Under the pieces are notes generated by a model. That model was not told the DNA's origin. It did no database searches and saw only the letters and a list, made by a program, of their open reading frames with translations. A stretch of DNA of 64,000 nucleotides from Candidatus Methylophosphatis roskildensis. Lineage in GTDB: Bacteria > Pseudomonadota > Gammaproteobacteria > Burkholderiales > Rhodocyclaceae. A program made the translations under genes and the position numbers. Positions 1 through 11,067 of the stretch are shown here, in pieces. Where the stretch lies: contig JADJEV010000004.1 in assembly GCA_016708905.1 (NCBI GenBank), positions 992,001 to 1,056,000 on the forward strand, given 5' to 3'. Every line of letters begins with the position of its first letter. Position 1 is the stretch's first letter.

Positions 1-1
1 C

Positions 2-1462
2 GAACTGGTGCCACTGGCCGCGAAACTGCTCGATATCCCGGAATCGGTCATCGAAACGGCCATCGCCCAGGAAATTGCCGACGAAGTGTTGTTCCCGGAT
101 ACCGTCGATGGCCAGCCCTGCGTGTTTCTGGCGCCCCTGTACGCCGCCGAACAATCGATTGCCGCCCAGATCCGACGGCTCAAGAGCGGGGCTAGCGCCC
201 GGCCTTCTTTCGATGCCGACCGGGCGATTCCCTGGGTCGAGGAGAAGCTTGCCATCCACCTCGCTGACAGCCAGAAAGCAGCGATCCGTCTCGCGCTGTC
301 CGCGAAACTCCTGGTGATCACCGGCGGACCCGGGGTCGGCAAGACCACGCTGGTGAACTCCATCCTGACCATCATGACCGCCAAGGGAGTCAAGCCCTTG
401 CTGTGTGCGCCGACCGGACGGGCGGCCAAGCGGCTCTCAGAGTCGACCGGCCTGGAAGCCAAGACCATCCATCGCTTGCTCGAGGTCAATCCGCTGAATG
501 GCCAGTTCAAGCGCAACGCCGACAATCCGCTCGACTGCGATCTGCTGGTCGCCGATGAATGTTCGATGATCGATGTGCCGCTGGCGAACCAATTGCTGAA
601 GGCCGTGGCTACGTCCAGCGCGATGATCCTGGTCGGCGACGTCGACCAACTCCCCTCGGTGGGCCCCGGCCAGTTTCTTGCCGATCTGATCGACTCGGGC
701 GCGGTGCCCGTGGTCCGGCTGACCGAAGTGTTCCGCCAGGCGGCCCTGTCGAACATCGTGCGCAGCGCCCACCAGATCAACCAGGGGATCTATCCACGCC
801 TGCCGGAGAAGGGCGAGCCATCGGATTTCTACTTTGTCGGGGCCGAGGAGCCGGAGGTGATTGCGCAAACGGTGGTCGATCTGGTGCAGACGCGCCTGCC
901 CAGGAAGTTCGGTGTCGATCCGGTACGCGACATCCAGGTTCTCTGCCCGATGAATCGGGGGCTCACCGGCGCCCGCGGCCTCAACCAGGACTTGCAGGCC
1001 GCGCTGAACCCGCCCAACGCGTACAGCGTCGACAGGTTCGGCTACCGCTTCAGCATTGGCGACAAGGTGATGCAGATCGAGAACAACTACGACCGGGACG
1101 TCTTTAACGGCGACATCGGCCGGGTGACCGGAATCGATCTGGACGAAGAGGAACTTGCGGCGGACTTCGATGGCCGGACGGTCAGCTATCCGTTCGGGGA
1201 GCTCGATGAATTGGTCCTCTCTTACGCCACGACGATTCACAAGTCGCAGGGCTCGGAATACCCGGTGGTGGTCATTCCGATCTCGACCCAGCACTACATG
1301 ATGCTCAGGCGCAATCTGATCTATACGGGCATCACGCGGGGCAAGACACTTGTGGTACTCGTGGGCCAGAAAAAGGCACTCGCCATCGCGGTCAAGGGCA
1401 AGCAGGTCCATCGGCGCTGGTCGAAGCTGAAAGAGCGCCTACTCACCACGGACCCGCCTTGA
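2..1462 (+). CDS. RecD-like SF1 DNA helicase (5' end outside window)
   Basis: The frame is open to the left edge, so the N terminus is missing; the first possible in-window start (GTG at 8) is not a convincing start. The visible 484 residues hold a full superfamily 1B helicase core: Walker A GGPGVGKTT near residue 105, Walker B DECSM, motif III GDVDQLPSVGPG, the IHKSQGSE motif and YTGITRGK near the C terminus. This is the pattern of RecD/RecD2 5'-3' helicases, which unwind DNA in recombination and repair. No recB or recC is visible nearby, so a stand-alone RecD2 type is more likely. A DinG-like helicase follows 180 bp downstream on the same strand, suggesting a shared DNA-processing role on a mobile element. 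The family call is firm; the cellular role is inferred. Confidence 0.9.
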   Translation, partial: ELVPLAAKLLDIPESVIETAIAQEIADEVLFPDTVDGQPCVFLAPLYAAEQSIAAQIRRLKSGASARPSFDADRAIPWVEEKLAIHLADSQKAAIRLALSAKLLVITGGPGVGKTTLVNSILTIMTAKGVKPLLCAPTGRAAKRLSESTGLEAKTIHRLLEVNPLNGQFKRNADNPLDCDLLVADECSMIDVPLANQLLKAVATSSAMILVGDVDQLPSVGPGQFLADLIDSGAVPVVRLTEVFRQAALSNIVRSAHQINQGIYPRLPEKGEPSDFYFVGAEEPEVIAQTVVDLVQTRLPRKFGVDPVRDIQVLCPMNRGLTGARGLNQDLQAALNPPNAYSVDRFGYRFSIGDKVMQIENNYDRDVFNGDIGRVTGIDLDEEELAADFDGRTVSYPFGELDELVLSYATTIHKSQGSEYPVVVIPISTQHYMMLRRNLIYTGITRGKTLVVLVGQKKALAIAVKGKQVHRRWSKLKERLLTTDPP

Positions 1463-1642
1463 GGGCCTGCCGGGGCCGTCGTGTCGACGAGATCGCGCGC
1501 GACCTGTCGTCGCGACTGCGATCCGTCGGCGGACCGCTGATTGTCGCCGGGTGAGTCGACAGCCAACCCGAATCGGGATTCACTGTGAGCCGCGGCTTCG
1601 CCAACACCTTGCCACGTGGCGGTCGTGGGGTAGGGTGTTCGT

Positions 1643-3802
1643 ATGGTCTCCAACGACGAACGCGCCCTGATCCGCCACTGCATGGACGCCCTCCGAGCAG
1701 GGCTGCCTGGGTTTCAAACACGCCGCGCTCAGTTGGCAATGATCGGTGCAGTGGCCAATGCGCTGGCCTGTGGCCGCAGCGAAGACGACGGCGGCACCCG
1801 GGGACGAAACTTCGCGCTGTGTGAGGCCGGCACCGGAACCGGCAAGACGATCGCAGCGTCGGTGCCTGCGCTGGTCATGGCCAAGTCACGCGGCAAGCGC
1901 CTGGTCATATCGAGTTCGACGATCGCCCTGCAGCATCAGTACAGCGCCAAGGATATTCCCACCCTGCAGCGGCTGCTGCCGATCGACTTCACGTTCGCGG
2001 TGGCCAAAGGCCGGCGACGGTATGCCTGCACGGCCAAACTCTTTGCGGTACTGGAGGATGCCCGGCAGACGACGCTGGGTCTCGATGGCGAGCATGGAGA
2101 TTCACCTGTCGATTGCGACGAGGCCGAGCCGGTCGAGCGGACGCTGCGCGAACTCATCGAATTGGCGCAGGCGTTCGAGGGCAATGATTGGAATGGCGAC
2201 CGGGACGAACTGAAGCGCCCGGTCAGCGACGAGACGTGGGAGCAGCTCACCACGGACCGGCAAGGGTGCTCGGGCAACCGGTGCCCGCAATTCGCACGCT
2301 GCCCGTTCTACGCGGCACGCCAGCGCCTGAAGGAAGTCGATCTGATCATCGCCAACCACGACCTCGTCCTCGCTTCATTGCAGATGGACGGAAGAGGGGT
2401 CTTGCCGGACGCCGCAGAGACCTTCTACATCTTCGACGAAGGCCATTCCCTGGTTGCCAAGGTGGTGGAGCAGTTTGCCGCCAAACACGCGCTGCAGGGC
2501 GGGATCGTGTGGCTGCGCGGTCTGGCCGATTGCGTCCGGGACATCGTGCTGGGCCTTCATCTCGATCACGACCTCTACCGCGACGCCCGCACGTCGTGCA
2601 AGGATCTGTCGGCCGACCTCGACGATCTGTCCAAGGCGCTCGACCGCACCGGCGCATTCGACGAAAAGCCCGTCCGCCGGTTCAAGCACGGCATCATCCC
2701 GGATTGGACGCGGACGCCCGGCATCAACATTCTGTCGCGCGGTCAGCGGCTCCAGAGCACCGTCGCCCTCGTGCGCGAGCAGATGTTCGAGAAGGGCGGC
2801 TCGGAACCGACCATGGTGTCCCGACTGGTCTCCGAGTTGGGCTTCTTCGCCTCGAAGCTGGAGAACCTCGTCGATACCTGGACCCTGATGCTCGCCGACG
2901 ACGCGGAACAGGAGTCACCCAACGCAAGGTGGATCGAGCGCACCGGAGATGGTACGGGTCACGACTATCTGGTGTGCGCCTCGCCGATCAGCGGCGCGGA
3001 CAAGCTGAGACGGCTGTTGTGGAACCGGGCGAGTGCGGCCATCGTCACGTCGGCCACGCTCGAGTCATGCGGCTCTTTCGGACCCTATATGAGACAGGCG
3101 GGGCTGTCCGTGTTTCCCGAGGTACGCACGCTGACGGTCGACTCTCCCTTCGACTATCGCAACAAGGCGAAACTGATCATTCCGCCGATGCGAAGCGATC
3201 CGAAAGAGGCCAAGGCCCATACCGACGAGATCGTCGAGCTGTTGCCGCGCATCATTCATAGCCGGGGAACGCTGGTCCTGTTCGCGAGCGGAAAGCAGAT
3301 GCGGGAAGTCCACGCCCGGCTGCCGCCTGAACTGCAAGAGGCCACGCTCATGCAGGGATCGATGCCGAAGATGGCGATGCTCACCCGGCACAAGAGCGCA
3401 ATCGACGGGGGAGGGCGTTCGATCCTTTTTGGCTTGAGTTCGCTGGCCGAAGGGGTCGATCTGCCTGGGGAGGCCTGTACGCACGTGATCGTTGCGAAAT
3501 GGCCCTTTTCTGTACCCGATTCGCCGCTCGAGGAAGCGCGCAGCGAATGGATCACGTCGCTGGGAAGGTCGCCGTTCGTCGAGCTCGTTCTGCCGGCGGC
3601 GAGCATCCGACTGCAGCAGGCGGTGGGACGCCTGCTGCGCACGGTCAACGACCACGGCACGGTGACAATTCTTGACCGACGGATTATCACCAAGCGGTGG
3701 GGCGTGGCACTCATGAAGGGCCTGCCGGATTTCACCATTCTCGTCGGCAAGGCGGCGAACGACGCAATTTCGCGGGCGTGTGCGCCAGGGATTTGCGCGT
3801 GA
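1643..3802 (+). CDS. DinG/XPD-like Fe-S DNA helicase
   Basis: A 719-residue SF2 helicase. Seen: Walker A EAGTGTGKT near residue 70, a Cys in RRRYACTAK followed by the cluster GCSGNRCPQFARCPF around residues 205-220 (the four-Cys iron-sulfur pattern of XPD/DinG), NHDLVLASL, the DEGH Walker B box near residue 262, and QAVGRLLRT near the C terminus. DinG-type enzymes unwind 5'-overhang, R-loop and D-loop substrates in the cytoplasm. The start at 1643 has only a weak ribosome site; a few other starts nearby are possible. It follows the RecD-like gene and, beyond the inserted restriction operon, the SbcD/SbcC genes. Together these may be the DNA metabolism set of a large plasmid or ICE. Confidence 0.9.
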   Translation: MVSNDERALIRHCMDALRAGLPGFQTRRAQLAMIGAVANALACGRSEDDGGTRGRNFALCEAGTGTGKTIAASVPALVMAKSRGKRLVISSSTIALQHQYSAKDIPTLQRLLPIDFTFAVAKGRRRYACTAKLFAVLEDARQTTLGLDGEHGDSPVDCDEAEPVERTLRELIELAQAFEGNDWNGDRDELKRPVSDETWEQLTTDRQGCSGNRCPQFARCPFYAARQRLKEVDLIIANHDLVLASLQMDGRGVLPDAAETFYIFDEGHSLVAKVVEQFAAKHALQGGIVWLRGLADCVRDIVLGLHLDHDLYRDARTSCKDLSADLDDLSKALDRTGAFDEKPVRRFKHGIIPDWTRTPGINILSRGQRLQSTVALVREQMFEKGGSEPTMVSRLVSELGFFASKLENLVDTWTLMLADDAEQESPNARWIERTGDGTGHDYLVCASPISGADKLRRLLWNRASAAIVTSATLESCGSFGPYMRQAGLSVFPEVRTLTVDSPFDYRNKAKLIIPPMRSDPKEAKAHTDEIVELLPRIIHSRGTLVLFASGKQMREVHARLPPELQEATLMQGSMPKMAMLTRHKSAIDGGGRSILFGLSSLAEGVDLPGEACTHVIVAKWPFSVPDSPLEEARSEWITSLGRSPFVELVLPAASIRLQQAVGRLLRTVNDHGTVTILDRRIITKRWGVALMKGLPDFTILVGKAANDAISRACAPGICA

Positions 3803-4014
3803 GCGAACGTCCGGTGTGATCGCGACAGCGGCCACGGAGGGTAATGCGATGCCGATGATTGGGCGGGCGGCTCACGGCCATCAAGAGCCGGTCAGAGAGC
3901 CACAAAGTTACTCTGCCGAACGACCGGATCATAATATAAAGCGGTCACCGATTCACCCGTGTGCTGGCGTGGTCCAGTACGCGGAGCGGGCAGAAAGATG
4001 GCCGGTGATGTCGT

Positions 4015-6690
4015 CTACTGATAGTCAGTGAAGCTTCCCGACAGAGTCTTGAAGCTGGTCGGCCGATACTTCTCGAAGCTGGCCTGATCGACAAAAACAA
4101 AGCTGTACGTCACGACGGCCTGCACCCGGTTGATGTCTTCGCACCACTGCTTTAGACGGGCCATTTTGAGCGGTACATCTAGGTCTTCGAGCCCCTTCGT
4201 TTCGACGATGCAAAGTGCTTTCGGTGAAAGCTTCACCATGAAATCCGGGTAGTAGTTCGAGATGTCGCCATCGGCATTCACGTAATCCAGCTTGAAATGC
4301 ACCGCCATGTAGTTCTTGGCGTAGGAAATCACGTCATCGCAATCCTCAAGAAAGCGGGCAAACAGCAACTCGAAGTGACTGTCGCCGATGATCTTGTTGA
4401 AGACGCTCTTCTTCGGAATGAGATAGCCCTGGTCCTTAGCAACAAACGGCCGGGTCTGCCGGAGCTTGATGCTGTCTCGAATCTCGGCATCGCCCTTGTC
4501 CTGAACCGTCAGCGCGTTGATCGCTTTCTTGAACGTCTCCGTCAATGTCTTGGTGGCTTCGAGTTCGGACAGGTTGCGCAAGGTATTCGGTGCTTCGAGA
4601 TCAACTACCTTCACGAAAAGATCGTTCTGCACAAACGACTTCACCTTGCCGTAAAGCACGTCGTAGCCGCTGATAAGGCGCAAGTCGCGCATGATGGCGT
4701 GCGTGAAATAGCCGATCACGCTGTGGTAATCGGCCACACCGGCAGTGTCGAGAATGGTGGTGTGCGTCACTTCGCCGGTAGTGATGTCCTTGAAGACAAT
4801 CTCGCGCTGCTCTTCCTCGCTGAACGTCTGATACGGAACCTTGGTGCCCAACAACTTCGCGGCGTCGAGATCGCTGAGGTTCTTGTATTCCCGATAAACG
4901 CGCGGCGTCATCACGGGAATTTCAATGTCCAGCGCGTCGATGTCCTTCTTATTGTTGTCCTTATCGATCTCTACCACCAGCGGCGTCTTGGGCTGGGTGC
5001 CTTCGCCCATTGGCTTACGTTCCAGCACCACACCCTCAGCCTGAATCGATTCGACAAACTCCATGAAGGCATCGGTGCCGACAACGCTGACATACTTCTC
5101 GACGCCACCAGGGTACATCTTGCGCAAACCGCGCCCCAGTGTCTGTTCGGGCAGGATGTTGCTCTTCGATGTATAGGCCCGAAGGCCCACGATGGTCGTG
5201 ACGTTGCGCACGTCCCAGCCCTCTTTCAGCATCAGCACCGACACGATGGCCTTGAACGGGCTTTCAAGACTGTCGATGTTGTTGGCTTGCCGCCGCAACT
5301 TTTCCAACTCGTCCTTGTTCTTACCCGATGCCGCCTCGGAAATCTCGCCGTTGTCCTTGGTATGAATCACCAGTACGGCATCCTTCAGGTCAGGATAGGT
5401 ACTCTCAAGAAATTCGTAGACATCGTCGCAATTCTTGGTGTCGTCTGTCATCACGAACAGAATTGCCTTCTTGTTCAACTTTTCGTGTTCAGCATATGCC
5501 TTGCGCCATTCGAGAACGCCCAAATGCAGGTAGTCGGCGTATTTCTCCGTGTATTTCGCGCTTTGCCGTTCGGCGAGCTTGGCGCGGCTGGCGGCGTCGG
5601 GCAGCACAGGATGCTTGACCACGTTCTGCGAAATTGCCTCGACCAGCGGGTAGTCCGCCACCGTTTGTACGAAGATCGCGCCGTTGTTGTGCTTCGGCGT
5701 TGCCGTTACATCCACTTGCAGCGACAGCGCCGCATCCTTCTGCTTGAGGCGATTGTGAATATCCTCAATCGACTTGAACCACGCCAGTTTGCTGTCGTGG
5801 ATGTGATGCGCTTCGTCGTTGAGGACGGCCAGTTCCTCAATGTCGCGCACGATCATGCCGAGATCGACCTTTGAATCGGTCGTCGCCCCGGTCGGTCGCT
5901 TGCCGAGGAAGTAATCCATCGTGTCCTCGTCGTCCGGCGACGCGGGAATGTCTTCGCCTGAATACACGCGATGGATATTGGTCAGGAAGATATTCCCCAC
6001 CGGGCGCGTCACGCGAACCTCGTCCTGCACATGCAGGGTCAGTTGAAAGTCATCACGCCAGTTGCGGCCATCGACGCCGTTGTCCGGCAACACCGGGTCT
6101 TCGTAAAAAAAATGCAGCCCGTCAAAATCCTTGTAGATACGGTCGAGCACGATGATGTTCGGCGCGATCACCAGGAAATTGCGCGACAGTTGCGAGCCCG
6201 GCTCATAAACCTTGTGAAAGAAGCTCCAGGCGAGCACCAGGCTCATCACCTTGGTCTTACCCGCGCCGGTCGCCATCTTCACGACATACCGCCGCCAGCT
6301 TTCATCGAACATGGCGGCCGTCACCGGCGCATCACCCGCGAAGCGCATCAGGTCATATTTATCCTTGGCCTGAACGACATCGTAGAGGTAGATGATCGTT
6401 TCCAGCGATTCCCGCTGCGCGAAGTAGTACTCAAACTCTGCCATCGTGCCATCGGCCTGCGGCAGCAGGTGCGGGGTCTTGAACCACCAGTTCAGCAAGC
6501 TGCGGCTCGTTGCCGTGGCGCCCGCGTAGCCGCTGTCGCGCCAGGCTTTGACCTGCTTGCGCAACTCGGGCACCAGCGGCGGCAGCAACTTGCCCATGTT
6601 TTCACGCAAGGCCTCGTCGGCGGGAAACCAGCGAATCGCCGGATCAAGAATTGCGTGCGGGTCGGAAGGAAAATTCTTGTGCAGCGCCAT
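4015..6690 (-). CDS. res: Type III restriction enzyme, Res subunit
   Basis: The start is set by a TAATG overlap with the end of mod (ATG at 6690-6688, mod TAA at 6692-6690), giving 891 residues beginning MALHKNFPSDPH. Seen: Walker A MATGAGKTK, the NDEAHHIHD DEAH-like box, helicase motif QTLGRGLRKMYPGG, and a C-terminal PD-(D/E)xK nuclease signature around YYPDFMVKL followed by VETKG. Type III Res subunits are helicase-endonucleases that cut only in complex with a Mod subunit. Res itself is intact, but mod is interrupted upstream, so an active complex is unlikely unless a Mod is supplied elsewhere. Convergent with the DinG-like gene. Confidence 0.93.
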   Translation of the reverse strand: MALHKNFPSDPHAILDPAIRWFPADEALRENMGKLLPPLVPELRKQVKAWRDSGYAGATATSRSLLNWWFKTPHLLPQADGTMAEFEYYFAQRESLETIIYLYDVVQAKDKYDLMRFAGDAPVTAAMFDESWRRYVVKMATGAGKTKVMSLVLAWSFFHKVYEPGSQLSRNFLVIAPNIIVLDRIYKDFDGLHFFYEDPVLPDNGVDGRNWRDDFQLTLHVQDEVRVTRPVGNIFLTNIHRVYSGEDIPASPDDEDTMDYFLGKRPTGATTDSKVDLGMIVRDIEELAVLNDEAHHIHDSKLAWFKSIEDIHNRLKQKDAALSLQVDVTATPKHNNGAIFVQTVADYPLVEAISQNVVKHPVLPDAASRAKLAERQSAKYTEKYADYLHLGVLEWRKAYAEHEKLNKKAILFVMTDDTKNCDDVYEFLESTYPDLKDAVLVIHTKDNGEISEAASGKNKDELEKLRRQANNIDSLESPFKAIVSVLMLKEGWDVRNVTTIVGLRAYTSKSNILPEQTLGRGLRKMYPGGVEKYVSVVGTDAFMEFVESIQAEGVVLERKPMGEGTQPKTPLVVEIDKDNNKKDIDALDIEIPVMTPRVYREYKNLSDLDAAKLLGTKVPYQTFSEEEQREIVFKDITTGEVTHTTILDTAGVADYHSVIGYFTHAIMRDLRLISGYDVLYGKVKSFVQNDLFVKVVDLEAPNTLRNLSELEATKTLTETFKKAINALTVQDKGDAEIRDSIKLRQTRPFVAKDQGYLIPKKSVFNKIIGDSHFELLFARFLEDCDDVISYAKNYMAVHFKLDYVNADGDISNYYPDFMVKLSPKALCIVETKGLEDLDVPLKMARLKQWCEDINRVQAVVTYSFVFVDQASFEKYRPTSFKTLSGSFTDYQ

Positions 6691-8338
6691 TACTTCTTCC
6701 CTCCCACGCTCACCTCGATGATGGTCATCGTGTCGTTGCCGAAAATATCCACCACCTTCACCGCGACCTTGCGCCGTCCCGGCGGGACTTCCTGAAACAC
6801 GCTGGTCATTTCCAGCGTGCGATCCTTGCGGGTACGGAACGACTGCCACTCGTTTTCAAACACATAGTCACCGGTCCAGACCTCTTCGTATTCTTCCAGC
6901 GTCATCTGTGGTGGCTCAAGCCCTGCCAGTGCGCTTTGCCCCTCGGCCATCTTGCGCACCCGGATAATTTCGCGCTTGCTCTCGAAGTCGAAATCGACCG
7001 ACCAGTAATCGATCCAGTCGGCCCAATGTCGGGTCAGCGTTTCGCGGCTCACCACGCCGCTCTTGTCCTTGCTCACCTTCACGATCTGGCCCTTCTCGAC
7101 CACGATCTTGCTCTGCTTGTCCTTGAGCGATGCTTCAGCCGCAGCGATGGAATCCTGCGAATAGAACACCGAGAAGTCGGTCAGCTCGATGGCAATGCTA
7201 TATCCCTTGACATGCGGCTTGACCTCGATGAACGAGACGTCGTGGAACACCACCTGATTCTTTTCCACCGCGCGCTTGTCGAACACGTCGGCCGGGATGT
7301 ACTTCGGCGCAATGTCGATACCCTTGGCCCGAGCATCGTCTAGTACGTTCGGAAACAACCCCATCTCGAACTCGAAGCCGAGAATTTCGACGCGCGTGAT
7401 GTGCTTCTTGCGGCATTCGAGAATCACTTCCTCAACGAAGAGGCGCGTCACCGGCATATTGACCGGCCCGATCGCCACCAGCCGGCCCGCCTTCTTGCCG
7501 TGGAAGGTGCCAAAACCGTCGGTCTTCTCGGCGCGATAGGCGCGCAATACCAGGTCGAGAAACGCGGCCTCCTTCTGCTCCAGTTGCCGGCGCTGCTCTT
7601 CCTCGCGCAGGTTGGGATTGACGCCGATGTAATGCTGGCGTTCGTATCTGCCGAGGTTGAGGATTTCAAAGGCGCGGTAGGGCTTGTTTTCCTGCTTCAA
7701 GGCCCGCTGCACGCCAATCATGCGTTTGCGGGTTGTGTGAATCCCGAATTTGCCGAGGTCGCTGGCAATCCACTTGCGGCCGAGTTTTTCGGCGACTGCC
7801 GCCGTGGTGCCCGAACCACAGAAAAAATCGGCGATGAGATCACCTTCATTTGACGAAGCTTTGATGATACGTTCGAGCAGGGCTTCGGGTTTTTGTGTCG
7901 AATAACCGAGACGCTCAGTACCCATCGCGTTGATCATATCAATGTCGTCCCAGATATTCTCTATGGGTTTGCCTTTCAGTTCGTGACGATATTGTTTGAA
8001 GCGTGGATATTTGGCTCCCTCCGAAAATTTGACTTTCCCTTCAGCTTCAAGCTTCTTGAGGCGCTCTTGAGAATACGTCGCCATCACATTCCAATAGTAT
8101 TTCCCGTGCTCATCTTCTTGGTTAAATCGCTCGTAATACTCCGGGGGGTATTCGCCATACTGAATGTTGAATAGATAGTCGTCAGCCGACTTGGTGTAGA
8201 TAAAAATAGTGTCCGTATTTATGGAGAACTTTTTTGAAACCGCTTTAACTGTATTCGTCCCCCGGCGGCCACTTGAAATTCCTCCACCTGTGGCCAGGTC
8301 AAAATCCCCCAGGGGCGAGGACAGGAGTGTGGGGATTG

Positions 8339-9109
8339 TTACTCGGGATGGGTAGCTTTGGCAAGTCGGCTGGCGGCCTCTTTGAGGCGATAGCTTTTGC
8401 CGCGGAACTCGAGCAGGACGCTGCGGTGCAGGAGGCGGTCGAGGATGGCGGTGGTGAGGGCGGCGTCGCCGAGAAACTTGTGCCAATCCTCGATGATGCG
8501 GTTTGAGGTGATGAGCGAGCTGCGTCGCAGCTTGTAGCGCTTGTGCAGGATCGATTGCAGGGCGTCGGCGGCCTCGGCCGGGAGGTGGCGGGCCAGGAAC
8601 AAGTCGTCGAGCACCAGCAGGTCGGCGTCGATGACGGGCTTGAGCAGCTTGCGCTTGTCGGCGCTCGCGCCCTGAGCGAGATTGGCGAGCAGCTCATCGG
8701 CTTCGCCGTAGAGCACGCGCAGCCCCGAGCGCAGCGCCGAATAGGCGATCGCCTTGGCGATGTGGCTCTTCCCGGTGCCGGGCTGACCGATCAGCAGTGC
8801 GCTGTCGCCCTCGGCGATGAACTTCAGGGTATGCAGCTCGAAGCAGGTGCGCTTGGGGATCTTGGGGTTGTAGCCCCAGTCGAATTCCGCCAGCGAAGCG
8901 CGCTCCTCGAGCCCGGAGAGCTGGTAGCGGCGCTCCAGTAGGCGAGACTGGCGCCGGTCCAGCTCATCCTGGAGCAGGGCCGAGAAGGTCTCGAGAAACG
9001 ACAGGCTGGAAGCCTGGGACTCGATCAGGCGCGTCTCCAGGGTGGCACGCACGCCCGACAGGCGCAGCTGTTTGAGGGTTTTTTCGATTTCCATCATGCT
9101 CATGCTCAT
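8339..9109 (-). CDS. istB: IS21 helper ATPase IstB
   Basis: A 256-residue protein starting [15 protein letters not shown] at 9109, chosen because AGGAG lies 9 bases upstream; the longer open frame upstream has an arginine/proline-rich, non-coding character. Walker A is [11 protein letters not shown] near residue 113 and Walker B is [15 protein letters not shown] is the sensor motif. IstB is the DnaA/AAA-type ATPase that selects targets for IstA and assists transposition. About 287 bp separate it from istA, more than the short overlap common in IS21. Confidence 0.93.
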   Translation of the reverse strand: MSMSMMEIEKTLKQLRLSGVRATLETRLIESQASSLSFLETFSALLQDELDRRQSRLLERRYQLSGLEERASLAEFDWGYNPKIPKRTCFELHTLKFIAEGDSALLIGQPGTGKSHIAKAIAYSALRSGLRVLYGEADELLANLAQGASADKRKLLKPVIDADLLVLDDLFLARHLPAEAADALQSILHKRYKLRRSSLITSNRIIEDWHKFLGDAALTTAILDRLLHRSVLLEFRGKSYRLKEAASRLAKATHPE

Positions 9110-9396
9110 GGCTTGGGGTCTCCTGGACGGTGGGTAATGGGTGGTATCGGTGCTGGGCGTGCGCGGGCGTTGAGCTTGGACGCCGCGGGTTTGTCGGCGT
9201 TGAGCCCGGCGTGGCGGCGGTTCCGTCAAGGGCGGGCGAGGGGTTTTCTCGCCCGGCGCAGCGCACCCTTGACGGCGACCGGAGAAATACGCTCCTGGCG
9301 GGTTGGCAGGCAGTTCTTTCGCCTGCCGGCCTGCCTTACGGCGAGTGCAGGGGTTTGGGGGCGGCGCCCCCAGGGTGTTGCGAGTGCACCGCGTAC

Positions 9397-11067
9397 TCAT
9401 GCGCAGTCCTGCGCTTGTGGTTCGCCCAGCGGTGGCTGCACGCGCTCGGTTGCCTGTGAGGGTGCGGGCGTATCGGGCGCCAACGGCTCCGTGCCGACAC
9501 TGCGGTTGAAGAACGCGGCATACTCGGCGGGATCACGGATGAGCTCGTGCTGCTGGGTGAGCGGCGAGCCAGCGTCACCCAGGGGCAATTCCGGCTGGGT
9601 TCCATCGAGCCGGGCGATGGCCTGAGCGAGCAGTTGCTCAGCGATCGCGCGCACGGCCTTGTAGGCGTGGATGTGGCGGGCGAGCGCGCTGGCGGCTGCC
9701 TGCTCCAGGATGCAGGCCGGATAGCGCGGGTGCAGCCCCACGATACCCCACATGCTCTTCTGCGCCTCGCGCCCACGTTGCTCGAACAACGCGCGACACA
9801 GCGCGTGGGTGTGGGGGCCGATGTGCTCGGCGCGCTTGAGGATCTGGTGTGTCTGGCGGGAGGGGTTGAACAGGCGCTCGGCATCGGGCAGTTCGACTGC
9901 GCCCTTGCGCCTCGCGCGCGTATGGCGGCGGATCAGCGCCAGCGTGTGCAGGTCGCGGATCTCGATCTCGTGCTCATAGAGGCGGACCAACACCTCGGCG
10001 CCGATCGGGGCCGGGCGCGCGGCATACCAGGCGCTGTCAACCTGAACGGTGGTGTCGTCCTGCACCGTGCGCGTGCCCTCCTCGAAGTAGCGGAAGCCCT
10101 CGATAGGCAACGCCTTGAGGTGGGCGCGCTCCTCCTGGAACATCTCCTCGACCTGGCGCTTGGCCCGGCCGTGAATGCGCTGGGCCGCCCACTTCTCTTC
10201 CCAATGCATGAGAAAGGCGTTTTGCGCCTCGATCGATTCGAAGCGCCGCCCCGCCAGAGCCGTGGCCTGGGTGTGCTGGATCGCGTTTTCCACGGACCCT
10301 TTTCGGTTCGGATCACGAACGCGGGCCGGATCGGCCACGACCGCGTAATGGGCGAGCATCGCCGCGTACAGGCGGTTCAGTTGCGGCTCGTAGATGTCCG
10401 GGCGGATGACGCCCTCTTTCAGGTTATCGAGCACCACGTACTGGCAGCAACCGCCGAAGTAGCGGAAGGCCTGCTCGTGAAGCCACGCCCACACCTGGCT
10501 GCTCGACTTCCACACCACCTGCCGATACGAGCGGCGCGAGTAGCGAAGCGTCATCACGAACAGCCGCGGTTTGCGATACCGGCCGCTCGGATGAAGCGTG
10601 GGCGCGCCCTCGCCGTAGTCGACCTGTGCCTCTTCCCCGGGCAGGAACTCCAGCCGGTCGAATTGCTCCGGCGCCTGGGTGCGCAGCGCCCGGCAGAAGC
10701 GCTTGACGCTGTTGTAGCGGCCCTCGAAGCCAAAGCGATCCACCAGATCCTGGTAGATCGCCATGGCGTTGCGACCCAAACGCACCTGCGCCTCGATCCA
10801 TGCCCGGTGCGGCTCGCAGGCTGAACGGGCGTGCGCAGGTAGCCGCAGCGGGGATGGATCGGGCGCCAGCGCCGGTGGCCAGGGTGGAGGAATTTGAACG
10901 GCCAGCCCGGGCGAGCCGGTGGCCATGGGGGAATTTGCCTCGGCTTCGGTCTCCTGGGCAAGCTTGCGGATCGTCTTACGATCGATCCCCGTCTTGCGCC
11001 AGATCTCGCGCTGCGAGACCCCGTTCTGCAGCAGCGTTACGACCGTGCTCTTCTGATGCGGCTTCAA
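9397..11067 (-). CDS. istA: IS21 transposase IstA
   Basis: DDE transposase of about 556 residues. An N-terminal helix-turn-helix is visible (VSQREIWRKTGIDRKTIRKL), then the catalytic triad D in AQVDYGEG, D in VVLDNLKEGV and E in NRKGSVENAI. The start at TTG 11067 is preferred because AGGAGG lies 8 bases upstream; a GTG a few codons earlier overlaps that ribosome site. IstA cuts and joins the IS ends. It is transcribed with istB on the minus strand. The gene shows no damage. Confidence 0.92.
   Translation of the reverse strand: MKPHQKSTVVTLLQNGVSQREIWRKTGIDRKTIRKLAQETEAEANSPMATGSPGLAVQIPPPWPPALAPDPSPLRLPAHARSACEPHRAWIEAQVRLGRNAMAIYQDLVDRFGFEGRYNSVKRFCRALRTQAPEQFDRLEFLPGEEAQVDYGEGAPTLHPSGRYRKPRLFVMTLRYSRRSYRQVVWKSSSQVWAWLHEQAFRYFGGCCQYVVLDNLKEGVIRPDIYEPQLNRLYAAMLAHYAVVADPARVRDPNRKGSVENAIQHTQATALAGRRFESIEAQNAFLMHWEEKWAAQRIHGRAKRQVEEMFQEERAHLKALPIEGFRYFEEGTRTVQDDTTVQVDSAWYAARPAPIGAEVLVRLYEHEIEIRDLHTLALIRRHTRARRKGAVELPDAERLFNPSRQTHQILKRAEHIGPHTHALCRALFEQRGREAQKSMWGIVGLHPRYPACILEQAAASALARHIHAYKAVRAIAEQLLAQAIARLDGTQPELPLGDAGSPLTQQHELIRDPAEYAAFFNRSVGTEPLAPDTPAPSQATERVQPPLGEPQAQDCA

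Noticed and set aside
4297..5874. Long plus-strand open frame (525 codons) opposite res
   Set aside because: It is antisense to a clear Res gene, its translation is His/Leu/Val-rich with no motif, and it lacks a ribosome site. Such shadows are common in GC-rich DNA.
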